From contig CAYVVD010000005.1 of assembly GCA_964454975.1 (NCBI GenBank), forward strand, positions 1 to 64,000: a stretch of 64,000 bases of DNA, given 5' to 3'. Every line of letters begins with the position of its first letter. Position 1 is the first letter of the stretch. The notes beneath the pieces were generated by a model. The model made no database searches, had not been told where the DNA came from, and worked only from the letters and a program-made list of their open reading frames with translations. The translations under genes and the position numbers were made by a program. Below, in pieces: positions 43,080 to 50,658 of this stretch. This stretch comes from CAYVVD01 sp964454975. Its GTDB lineage: Bacteria > Bacteroidota > Ignavibacteria > Kapaibacteriales > UBA2268.

Positions 43080-44329
43080 TTATTTTGTAATTACTTTATA
43101 AGAGTCAATTATAAACCCTGATTCACTTTTTAAAATTATTAGTATTCCGTTTTTTACTTCAGCAGGCAGCTCAAATTCATTAGTGGATATTCCCTCTTCC
43201 ACCTGAATATTTTTTTTAGATAATAGTTCCTTTCCTTGAAAATCAAAAGCTGCAATGAGTGCATTCATTTCAAAGTTGCTATTTATATCAAGTTTTATCA
43301 AATTGTTCCTGAGAGGGTTTGGATACGCATTTAAAATGCGGGTTTGACTTTGGCTTAAATCAATTGTTTTAGGTAATCCTCTCTTTTGCGCCACTCCATT
43401 TATATAAAGAATGCCTTTTGTTCGAAGTGTATCGCCATCCTGAGTTACCTTGACATCCCAATCAGAAAGATATCTTTCTATGTATTGGGAGCGGTAACTT
43501 GGTGTTACAAAAAGCAACCCTCTTGATGGAAAATAAAAAATTCCATTTTCGTCTAAATTGGAATCAAGATAATTCGTAAATGCAGTCCAATGTAATGGAT
43601 ACAGGTTATTGCAAATAAATTGATTGTCAACTCATTGACAGTTTTCGTCGTAAAGCGCTGAATAATTTACCCAAAGGTCATTTTCGTACATCAACATACC
43701 ATAGGGGGTACTCCCCCATCTTTTGGGAGTTACTCTTATGTAAACAGTTGTAGAATCAAGCCCCCGGGGTAGGTCCATTCATGGAAACATTTATCAAAGT
43801 CACTGCCATAGAGTGGTTCGTTTTCAGTGTCTGTGGCTTTGGAGCCAACGCTGTCTATTGTCGCCACAGGCAAGCCGCTGCTTAAGTCAATCAGATTCAT
43901 AACAAATTCTGTTTGGTCAAGAAGCCCCCAGTCCTCAGGCGGGCGTTCTACATCCCATTGATTGCAAGGGTTGGCACTGACGTCAGTCATCCGGAAAAAT
44001 CTTATTTTAGCACCAGGCGACCATATTATCGTGAAAGGTTCGGATTTGCTGACATTTTCTAAATCATAACTGATGCCCTGCATGCTGTCAGCCTGTATCC
44101 ATTTGCTTGTTAAAGAATCGAAAGGATGTTCTAATAGTATTCGTGTTGTGACGTAATTATTTACTAAAGAAAATTCTCCAAATGTTAAAGTTACTTTTGA
44201 AGAATCAAATCTGTTAGCGTACATAAAGTATCGCAGGTAATCGCGGTTCTCGTCATTAACATTAAAAATCAAATCACCGGCTACTACTCTTGAAACTAAT
44301 AACAAAACTAAAATCACTAAAATTTTCAT
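43080..44329 (-). pseudogene. secreted T9SS cargo protein, broken by a frameshift and a stop
   Basis: The first part (44329-43736) encodes a signal peptide (ILVILVLLLVSRVVAG) and about 180 residues of secreted protein. In another frame the coding continues (DSTTVYIRVTPKRWGS...) through an in-frame TGA at 43632-43634 to a T9SS type A sorting domain (NAYPNPLRNNLIKLDI) ending at 43080. Adding one base in the C5G4 run at 43761-43769 joins the frames; changing the TGA restores about 416 aa. Two lesions mean either a true pseudogene or assembly errors. The native function is not recognised. It lies 30 bases after the Cys-rich gene. Confidence 0.75.
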
Positions 44330-44359
44330 TTTAAATTTCCTTTTTATTAATTCCTTTTA

Positions 44360-44737
44360 TTAATAATCAACACAGTCTGATTCCCACAAAGTACGTTCGT
44401 AAATTTCCTCAATTTCACATTTCCAACATTCTGACCAATTAATATGACCTTCTATAACCCAACATTCATTCCCTACTGCTGGTTCAAGAACACATATTGT
44501 TTCTTCATTTACACAATAGTATTCGAATGTTATATTCAATTGAGTAGGACATATCCATGTACTACGATGTTGACACCAAAGTTCTTCCCAACTGCAATTC
44601 GAGAGGCCAATTCTTTGTTTGCAGCATGCTTCATCACATCCTTTCTGTTCAGGAGGGTCGCCATTTCTCTTAATATCAGCAAGAGAAATGCCTGATATAA
44701 ATATCAACATCAAAAACACAACTAATCCGTTTTTCAT
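44360..44737 (-). CDS. secreted cysteine-rich protein, unknown
   Basis: 125 aa. A clear signal peptide (LVVFLMLIFISGISLA) is followed by about 105 residues with 12 cysteines, an even number that could form six disulfides, and many Trp residues. Examples are GCDEACCKQ, NCSWEELWCQH and SECWKCEIEE. No known domain is recognised. It is followed by the broken T9SS cargo gene on the same strand, so both may be part of an extracellular set. It has no T9SS domain itself. Confidence 0.7.
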   Translation of the reverse strand: MKNGLVVFLMLIFISGISLADIKRNGDPPEQKGCDEACCKQRIGLSNCSWEELWCQHRSTWICPTQLNITFEYYCVNEETICVLEPAVGNECWVIEGHINWSECWKCEIEEIYERTLWESDCVDY

Positions 44738-44804
44738 TTAGACTACTTTGATAATAAAAAGTAAAAGCTGATTCAAGATAAAAAAAACCAATCAATGTCA
44801 AGTG

Positions 44805-44841
44805 TTATTTATATTATTATTTAAATAAATAATATAAATAA
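44805..44841. repeat. AT-only palindrome in a divergent intergenic region
   Basis: The arms TTATTTATATTATT (44805-44818) and AATAATATAAATAA (44828-44841) are perfect complements around ATTTAAATA. It lies between the Cys-rich gene (minus) and the methyltransferase gene (plus). It could be an operator, an A/T-rich promoter element or a remnant terminator. Confidence 0.6.
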
Positions 44842-44896
44842 TTGTTAATATGATTCGTCAATTATAAATTATAGTTTAAGTTGCCGTTTTTAAGCA

Positions 44897-45691
44897 ATGC
44901 AGGAAATAAAGACACAAATAAAAGATTATTGGAACAAACAGGCCTGTGGCACAAACGTAACCGAAAAACAGAAATATACAAAAGAGTATTTCGAAGAGAT
45001 AGAGGCTGAGCGTTACAGGCGTGAGCCTGAAATCAGAGAGTTTGCGGAATTTGATAAGTATCCTGGTAAAAAACTTCTTGAAGTTGGTATTGGCGCAGGT
45101 ACTGACTTCCTCCAATGGGTTCGCGGCGGCACAGAAGCCTATGGGATTGATATTACAGAAGAAGCGGTAGAGCATATGGAACGCCGCCTTGAAATTTACG
45201 GCATGTCAGCAAAAGAAATCCGTGTTGCAGATTGCGAAGACCTGCCCTATGATAATAATTCATTTGACGTCGTGTATAGCTGGGGGGTAATCCACCATAC
45301 GCCGGATATGCCCAAAGCTCTCAGAGAAATTGTTAGAGTTGCTAAACCCGGTGGACAATGTAAAATTATGGTGTATCACAGGTATTCGTTGCTTGTATAT
45401 TTCTTCTGGATTAAACACGCCTTGCTGAAACTAAAGCCCTGGAAATCATTATCGTGGATTCTTTATAATCACATGGAAAGTACAGGAACTAAGGCCTATA
45501 CGGTTAATGAAATAAAAGAATTATTGAACAAAGAAGCGATTGAAAATGCTGAAATAAAACCCGTTTTATCCTACTACGACAGGCTGGAAAGATTTCCCGG
45601 TGTATTCAGGATTTTTGCAAAAATTGCAGCCTTTTTGCTCGGGGGAGACAAGGCAGGGTGGTTCCTAACCTTCCAGTTCACGAAGAAATAG
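44897..45691 (+). CDS. class I SAM-dependent methyltransferase
   Basis: 264 aa. The SAM-binding Rossmann fold shows motif I LLEVGIGAGTDFLQW (about 60-75), an acidic ribose ligand in YGIDITEEAVEHM, VADCEDLPYDNNSFDVVYSWGVIHHTPDM (motifs II-III) and VRVAKPGG. Methyltransf_11 type. The C-terminal part is hydrophobic (SLLVYFFWIKHALL), which suggests a membrane-associated or lipid/sugar substrate. The substrate is unknown. Its 3' end overlaps the convergent transporter gene by 14 bases. Confidence 0.88.
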   Translation: MQEIKTQIKDYWNKQACGTNVTEKQKYTKEYFEEIEAERYRREPEIREFAEFDKYPGKKLLEVGIGAGTDFLQWVRGGTEAYGIDITEEAVEHMERRLEIYGMSAKEIRVADCEDLPYDNNSFDVVYSWGVIHHTPDMPKALREIVRVAKPGGQCKIMVYHRYSLLVYFFWIKHALLKLKPWKSLSWILYNHMESTGTKAYTVNEIKELLNKEAIENAEIKPVLSYYDRLERFPGVFRIFAKIAAFLLGGDKAGWFLTFQFTKK

Positions 45692-46982
45692 CACGAACAT
45701 CTGAAACACCCTTATCGACGTTTACTTTTGTAAGAAGGAAGAATCCAATTATAAAAAATATGATTAACGACAGTATTGCGATTCTGTATGATTCGGTCAT
45801 TTCAAGGGATAATCCGAAGAGAAATGGTGCCAGCCAGCTTGTTCCCCGCTCGCTTATTTCATAGAGGCTGAAATATTCCGCTTCTTTATTTGCCGGTATC
45901 AACCTGGAATAAAGAGAACGTGAAAGCGCCTGCGTTCCTCCCATTATGAAACCGACTGTGCAAGCGAGCAGATAAAAACCACCTATTGTTTCGAGAATCC
46001 CCCATGCGTATATAAGCGATATTATCCATATAACAAGGCCAATCAGAAGAGTCTTTTTAGTTCCCAGCTTCGAGGATATTTTGTTGAATACAAGCGCACC
46101 GGCAAAGGCAACAAACTGCACCACAAGTATAACCTGAACCAGCTCGCTCATCTCTATATCCAGCTCATGCACACCAAACTGCCCTGCAAGTGCAAGCACT
46201 GCCTGGACACCATCATTATAAAACAAATATGCAGCGAGGAATAAGAGTGCAACAGGGTATGCTTTTATATCCTTAAGGGTTGCAAATAACTGTCCCAAGC
46301 TTGTTTTTAATTTTGCTTTTGGTTTACCCGATTTATAATTTTTAAGCCAAAGCATAGGGAAGATTGTGAAAATTGCCCACCAAACGCCTGCAGAACAAAG
46401 GCTGATTCTTACAGCCATTCCGCTTGTAATACCTATATCCTCAGCCATTGAAAGGAGAATCAGATTTATTAATAAAAGTAATCCACCGCCTATGTAGCCA
46501 AATCCCCAGCCATAAGATGATATCGCATCCCTGTCCTTTTCTTCAGCAAGATCATTCAGGAAGGCATTGTAAACCACCATTGAGGAGCCAAAAGAGAAGT
46601 TTGCTATAACAAACAGAATTCCACCATACAGATAGTTCGTACCTTCAAGGAAATAGAGCAGGATGCTGGCTAAAGAGCCTAAATATGCAAACAAAGCCAG
46701 GAATAATTTTTTGTTCCCGGTTCTGTCTGCAGCCGAACCGATAAGCGGAAGAAACAATACCTGGATAAATACCGAAAATGAAACTATGTATGGAAAAAAA
46801 GAATCCGGGAATATTTCGTAACCAAGAACATTAAGCTTGCCTGAGGAATTCAAAGCTGCAGCGCTTTTGGAAATTTCAGTCAGGTAAGGGCCAATAAGCA
46901 CAGTTACTATTGTAGTCGTGAATGCCGAACAAGCCCAGTCATAAAAATACCAGCCGGTTCTCTCTTTTTTTGTAGATTTCAT
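45678..46982 (-). CDS. MFS transporter, UMF1/Atg22-like family
   Basis: 434 aa with about 12 membrane helices. The N-terminus GWYFYDWACSAFTTTIVTVLIGPYL is the signature of the UMF1 (Atg22-like) MFS family; the A-loop motif GSAADRTGNKK and GWGFGYIGGGLLLL support it. The substrate is unknown; eukaryotic Atg22 exports amino acids from the vacuole. Its 3' end overlaps the convergent methyltransferase gene. Confidence 0.88.
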   Translation of the reverse strand: MKSTKKERTGWYFYDWACSAFTTTIVTVLIGPYLTEISKSAAALNSSGKLNVLGYEIFPDSFFPYIVSFSVFIQVLFLPLIGSAADRTGNKKLFLALFAYLGSLASILLYFLEGTNYLYGGILFVIANFSFGSSMVVYNAFLNDLAEEKDRDAISSYGWGFGYIGGGLLLLINLILLSMAEDIGITSGMAVRISLCSAGVWWAIFTIFPMLWLKNYKSGKPKAKLKTSLGQLFATLKDIKAYPVALLFLAAYLFYNDGVQAVLALAGQFGVHELDIEMSELVQVILVVQFVAFAGALVFNKISSKLGTKKTLLIGLVIWIISLIYAWGILETIGGFYLLACTVGFIMGGTQALSRSLYSRLIPANKEAEYFSLYEISERGTSWLAPFLFGLSLEMTESYRIAILSLIIFFIIGFFLLTKVNVDKGVSDVRAISS

Positions 46983-47035
46983 TTTTTATATATTGTTCCT
47001 ATGGAATTATCAGGATTAGATTATCCAAGATACTA

Positions 47036-47455
47036 ATGCCATCATATAATTCATATTGTTTAATACCGAATGCTGAAAAATCATTCTCAATTTCTCTTGA
47101 ATGTGAGAAGGAAATCAATTACGGGGGCGAAGCAGGAGTGAACGCTGAAGGTTCAGATGAATTTATCATAAAATTCAAAGTTTTGCCGGATGAAAATAAC
47201 CGCTATATCAAACGGATTGAAATTGATAAAGAGAAGGTTAACAGGGCAAGGCTTATTGTAAACCTGCTTTTCTGCTCAAATGATACTGAAATCAAAAATG
47301 GAAGGCTAAATATACTGCTTCTTCAGGATGGCCGGCGTATGCATATAATAGACCCGCCCAATGAAGAAATTCAAAACATTCCGCCTTGCAGCGTCAGGAA
47401 TTTCAGGCGCAAGTCCTTTACTATTACTTTAGTTATGAAAGATGAAGTAAAATAG
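47036..47455 (+). CDS. conserved-looking hypothetical protein
   Basis: 139 aa, no signal or membrane segment. Alternating hydrophobic strands (SFSISLECEKEI, DEFIIKFKVL, RIEIDKEKV, RLIVNLLFC, GRLNILLLQDGRR) suggest a beta-sandwich. I do not recognise it. It stands alone before the etf operon, from which it is separated by a candidate promoter. Confidence 0.55.
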   Translation: MPSYNSYCLIPNAEKSFSISLECEKEINYGGEAGVNAEGSDEFIIKFKVLPDENNRYIKRIEIDKEKVNRARLIVNLLFCSNDTEIKNGRLNILLLQDGRRMHIIDPPNEEIQNIPPCSVRNFRRKSFTITLVMKDEVK

Positions 47456-47489
47456 CCTGTTTTCTTTAAGGAGTTTCCCTGTTTTCTTT

Positions 47490-47497
47490 ATATTTGT
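47490..47497 (+). promoter_or_regulatory. candidate promoter -7 box for etfBA
   Basis: TATATTTG matches TAnnTTTG and lies 33 bases before the etfB ATG. No TTG stands at the ideal -33 spacing. Confidence 0.5.
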
Positions 47498-47529
47498 AGA
47501 GGTTTACGTTCTTAAACAGAGGAGTAAAA

Positions 47530-48276
47530 ATGAACATTTTGGTTTGTATATCCAGGGTACCGGACACAACTACCCGGATAAAAATTGGCGGGGATGGCAA
47601 AACGATTGACAAAACCGGTGTAAAGTATATCATCAATCCTTATGATGAATTTGCTATTGAAGAGGGTCTGAGGCTGAGAGAAAAGAATGGCGGCACTGTT
47701 ACAGGATTAACAATTGGCCCTGAGGTATCAACTGATATTTTGCGTACAGCTCTCGCAATGGGTTGCGACAAGGTAATCCTTGTAAAAGGGAGGGAGGACG
47801 GCGATTCTTATTATGTTGCAAAAAACATTGCGGCAATCGCTAAAGAGATCAATCCTGACCTTATCTTAATGGGACGCCAGAGTATAGATTATGACTCGTT
47901 CCAGACACCATCTGTTGTTGGCGAATTACTTGATATGCCTTCTATCTCAGTTGTCTCAAAGCTGGAAATTACTGATGGAAATGTAAAGGCTGACCGTGAC
48001 ATTGAAGGTGGAAAGGAAGTTGTTGAAACTACATTGCCCTGCATTATCAGCACGCAAAAAGGCTTAAATGAACCTCGTTATCCAAAGCTTCCTGATATAA
48101 TGAAAGCCAAATCAAAACCGATTGACCTACGCGATGCAGTAGAATCCGAAAACAGCATAGAATTATTAGGAATAGAAATTCCGTCAAAACAGCGCACAGG
48201 AAAGATACTTGCCGATACTGATGAAGATATAAATGAACTCGTACGCTTGTTGCACGAAGAAGCAAAAGTCATTTAA
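47530..48276 (+). CDS. etfB: electron transfer flavoprotein beta subunit
   Basis: 248 aa. Forms a heterodimer with EtfA and carries AMP or a second FAD, accepting electrons from acyl-CoA and related dehydrogenases. Motifs: ILVCISRVPDTT, IINPYDEFAIEEGLRL, LAMGCDKVILVKG and LLDMPSISVVSKLE, where the EtfB recognition loop lies. The SD AGGAG is 6 bases from the ATG. The next gene is etfA after 20 bases. Whether it is a bifurcating type cannot be told from neighbours. Confidence 0.95.
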   Translation: MNILVCISRVPDTTTRIKIGGDGKTIDKTGVKYIINPYDEFAIEEGLRLREKNGGTVTGLTIGPEVSTDILRTALAMGCDKVILVKGREDGDSYYVAKNIAAIAKEINPDLILMGRQSIDYDSFQTPSVVGELLDMPSISVVSKLEITDGNVKADRDIEGGKEVVETTLPCIISTQKGLNEPRYPKLPDIMKAKSKPIDLRDAVESENSIELLGIEIPSKQRTGKILADTDEDINELVRLLHEEAKVI

Positions 48277-48296
48277 CAAGGAGAAGGAAGTTAACT

Positions 48297-49253
48297 ATGA
48301 AAATATTAGTATTTCTTGAAGCTCAGAACGAAGGATTAAAACGTATTTCTTATGAAGTAATCTCCGCTGCACGTTTACTGGGTGGGGAACTTGCCGGAGT
48401 TGTTTTAAATGCAAGCAGTGGAAATGTTGCTGAAGCAGCAGAATACGGCCTCGCCGAAGCTTATTTGGCAAACCATGATTTGCTAACTACATATTCTTCC
48501 ACCGCCGCAGCTAAGATTGTTGCTGATGTAGCAGGACAAGCAGGAGCAGATTGTATTATCTTCCCTGCTAATGCTACCGGTTATGAACTTGCCCCCCGAG
48601 TGGCAGCAAAGCTAGAAGCAGGGTATGTTGCTGATTGTGTATCACTCGAAAACAAAGATGGCGAAATTATCGCTAAAAAGCCTGTATATGCAGGCAAAGC
48701 AATGATTTCCACAAAGGCTAATACACCCAGAAAGGTCTATTCTATTCGCCCGAATGTATTCACTGCTACTAAAGCTGATACTAAAGCAGATTTAAATGTA
48801 AATGAGTTTGCACCTGAGCTAAGCGATGCCGATGTAAAAGTTAAAGTAACAGAACTTGCTAAAAATGAAGGCAAGCTCGATGTTCTTGAAGCAGATGTTG
48901 TAGTTTCAGGCGGACGTGGTATTAAGGGACCCGAGAATTATTATTTAATTGAATCCCTCGCAGAGGCTTTTGGCGCTGCTGTCGGCGCTTCCAGAGCTGT
49001 AGTGGACGCGGGATGGCGGCCTCACAGTGAACAGGTTGGCCAGACAGGCAAGACAGTCTCCCCTTCGCTGTATGTGGCTTGTGGTATTTCAGGGGCTGTT
49101 CAGCACCTGGCAGGTATGTCAAGTTCCAAGATAATCGTCGCCATTAATAAGGACAAAGATGCACCGATTTTCAAGGTAGCGGATTATGGAATTGTAGGCG
49201 ATATCTTTGATGTTCTGCCAAAGCTCACTGAAAAGTTGAAATCCCTTAACTAA
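48297..49253 (+). CDS. etfA: electron transfer flavoprotein alpha subunit
   Basis: 318 aa. Holds the FAD of ETF; the binding signature is GASRAVVDAGWRPHSEQVGQ, then GKTVSPSLYVACGISGAVQH and VAINKDKDAPIFKVADYGIVGD. A strong SD (AAGGAGAAGG) precedes the ATG. It would pass electrons to an ETF dehydrogenase or quinone not found in this window. Confidence 0.96.
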   Translation: MKILVFLEAQNEGLKRISYEVISAARLLGGELAGVVLNASSGNVAEAAEYGLAEAYLANHDLLTTYSSTAAAKIVADVAGQAGADCIIFPANATGYELAPRVAAKLEAGYVADCVSLENKDGEIIAKKPVYAGKAMISTKANTPRKVYSIRPNVFTATKADTKADLNVNEFAPELSDADVKVKVTELAKNEGKLDVLEADVVVSGGRGIKGPENYYLIESLAEAFGAAVGASRAVVDAGWRPHSEQVGQTGKTVSPSLYVACGISGAVQHLAGMSSSKIIVAINKDKDAPIFKVADYGIVGDIFDVLPKLTEKLKSLN

Positions 49254-49342
49254 AGGCACTGAAAGCCGCTCGCTGCAATAATAAAGCAGAGAAGAAGTCT
49301 TGAAGTTAAATTAATGTTGAATAGAGCACAGCAACTTAGCTA

Positions 49343-49948
49343 ATGGAAAAAATTCAATTAAAGGTGATTGGTCTCTCGGCAGGTCCGGCAAGCAATAACG
49401 CGTACGCGCTTATTCTTAAAGAGGTTAATGGGAACAGAAGGCTGCCGATTATAATAGGCGCCTTTGAAGCACAGGCAATTGCCATCGAGATGGAGGGCGT
49501 TATGCCACCCAGGCCAATGACTCACGACCTTATGAAGACTATGATTAATTCATTTGGGGCAAATCTGAGTGAAGTATTTATTAATGACCTGAAAGACGGA
49601 ACATTCTACGCCAAACTGATAATTGATTCTCATGGCGTTGAAATTGATGCAAGGCCTAGCGATGCAATAGCGCTTGCCGTTCGTTTTGATGTCCCGATTT
49701 TTGTAAACAACGAGATTCTTGACGAAACCGGGCTTATGCCCCCCCAGCGCGATGAAGCTGATTTTACACCTGAGGAAGAAGTTGATGCCCCCGAAAAGAA
49801 AGAAACCCCACAGCCTGTTGAATCTGATACGCCTGCAACTAAGGTTGACAAGTTAAATTCGTTATTGGACAAAGCAGTAATGGAAGAGAATTACGAAAAG
49901 GCGGCAGAGCTACGGGATGAGATAAAAAGGATTTTAGAAAGTTCCTGA
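49343..49948 (+). CDS. bifunctional nuclease family protein (DUF151) with UVR motif
   Basis: 201 aa. The N-terminal DUF151 domain (about 1-130) contains VIGLSAGPASNNAYALIL, LPIIIGAFEAQAIA and ARPSDAIALAVRFDVPIFV. An acidic Pro-rich linker (about 135-165) precedes a C-terminal UVR/Uvr-like motif (KAVMEENYEKAAELRDEIKRI), as in UvrB/UvrC. Members are called bifunctional nucleases from plants; their bacterial role is unclear. It lies 89 bases after etfA and upstream of tRNA-Met. Confidence 0.9.
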   Translation: MEKIQLKVIGLSAGPASNNAYALILKEVNGNRRLPIIIGAFEAQAIAIEMEGVMPPRPMTHDLMKTMINSFGANLSEVFINDLKDGTFYAKLIIDSHGVEIDARPSDAIALAVRFDVPIFVNNEILDETGLMPPQRDEADFTPEEEVDAPEKKETPQPVESDTPATKVDKLNSLLDKAVMEENYEKAAELRDEIKRILESS

Positions 49949-49955
49949 GATTGCC

Positions 49956-49963
49956 TATATTTG
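49956..49963 (+). promoter_or_regulatory. Bacteroidota-type -7 box of tRNA-Met
   Basis: TATATTTG, 13 bases before the tRNA 5' end, identical to the box upstream of tRNA-Arg. The position of the -33 element reads TTT rather than TTG. Confidence 0.6.
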
Positions 49964-49976
49964 CAAACTTTTTCGG

Positions 49977-50050
49977 GCCGGAGTAGCTCAGCTGGTCAGA
50001 GCATCGGAATCATAATCCGAGTGTCGGGGGTTCAAGTCCCTCCTCCGGTA
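49977..50050 (+). tRNA. tRNA with CAT anticodon (Met, or Ile2)
   Basis: Acceptor GCCGGAG/CTCCGGT (one G-U), anticodon stem TCGGA/TCCGA with loop ATCATAA (anticodon CAT), T-arm GGGGGTTCAAGTCCCTC, discriminator A; no encoded CCA. The G1-U72 wobble rather than a C1-A72 mismatch argues against initiator tRNA. Elongator Met and lysidine-modified Ile2 cannot be separated by eye. Confidence 0.93.
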
Positions 50051-50069
50051 CTAAGAAAATTTAAAGCCG

Positions 50070-50657
50070 TTATTTTGACAGCTTTTTTGTTAGCTCCCCA
50101 TACCTGAAGCAACTTACAATGTGGTCGTTCACTATTCCTGTCGCCTGCATAAAGGCATAGCAAATTGTTGAACCAACGAACTTAAATCCAGCCTTTTTCA
50201 GTTCCTTGCTCATTGCATCCGATTCTGAAGTAGTTGCAGGTATATCCGCCATTGCCTTTGGCGAATTTACAATTGTTTTGCCATCAGTGAATTGCCAGAT
50301 GTAGCAGGAAAATGAGCTGTGTTTCTCTCTGATTTCGAGGAATTTTTGTGCATTTGTTATTGTTGCATTTATCTTTTGTCTGTTACGGATAATCCCTGCG
50401 TCCTGCAAAAGAGCATCAATCTCCTTTTGCCCGTAAAAGGCTATTATTTTCGGTTTGAAATTATCAAAAGCCTTCCTAAATTTTTCACGTTTGCGCAGGA
50501 TTGTTAGCCAACTCAGTCCTGCCTGGAAAGCATCAAGTATGATAAATTCGAAAAGCTTGTTATCATCATATAATGGAACTCCCCACTCTTTGTCATGGTA
50601 TTCCATTTCTATGCCGGTTTTCAAGCACCAGTCGCACCGGATCAAGTTATCCCCCAT
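50070..50657 (-). CDS. tag: DNA-3-methyladenine glycosylase I
   Basis: 195 aa. Removes 3-methyladenine from alkylated DNA. The zinc ligands appear in RCDWC (N-terminus) and the C-terminal HIVSCF; the substrate-pocket residues are in YHDKEWGVP and DAFQAGLSW. Full length. It begins one base after the TGA of the preceding gene, so it is co-transcribed with the TPR-thioredoxin gene. Confidence 0.95.
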   Translation of the reverse strand: MGDNLIRCDWCLKTGIEMEYHDKEWGVPLYDDNKLFEFIILDAFQAGLSWLTILRKREKFRKAFDNFKPKIIAFYGQKEIDALLQDAGIIRNRQKINATITNAQKFLEIREKHSSFSCYIWQFTDGKTIVNSPKAMADIPATTSESDAMSKELKKAGFKFVGSTICYAFMQATGIVNDHIVSCFRYGELTKKLSK

Positions 50658-50658
50658 A

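Noticed and set aside
43632..43634. In-frame TGA as a selenocysteine codon
   Set aside because: No SECIS-like element was seen and a frameshift also affects the gene; damage or error is simpler.
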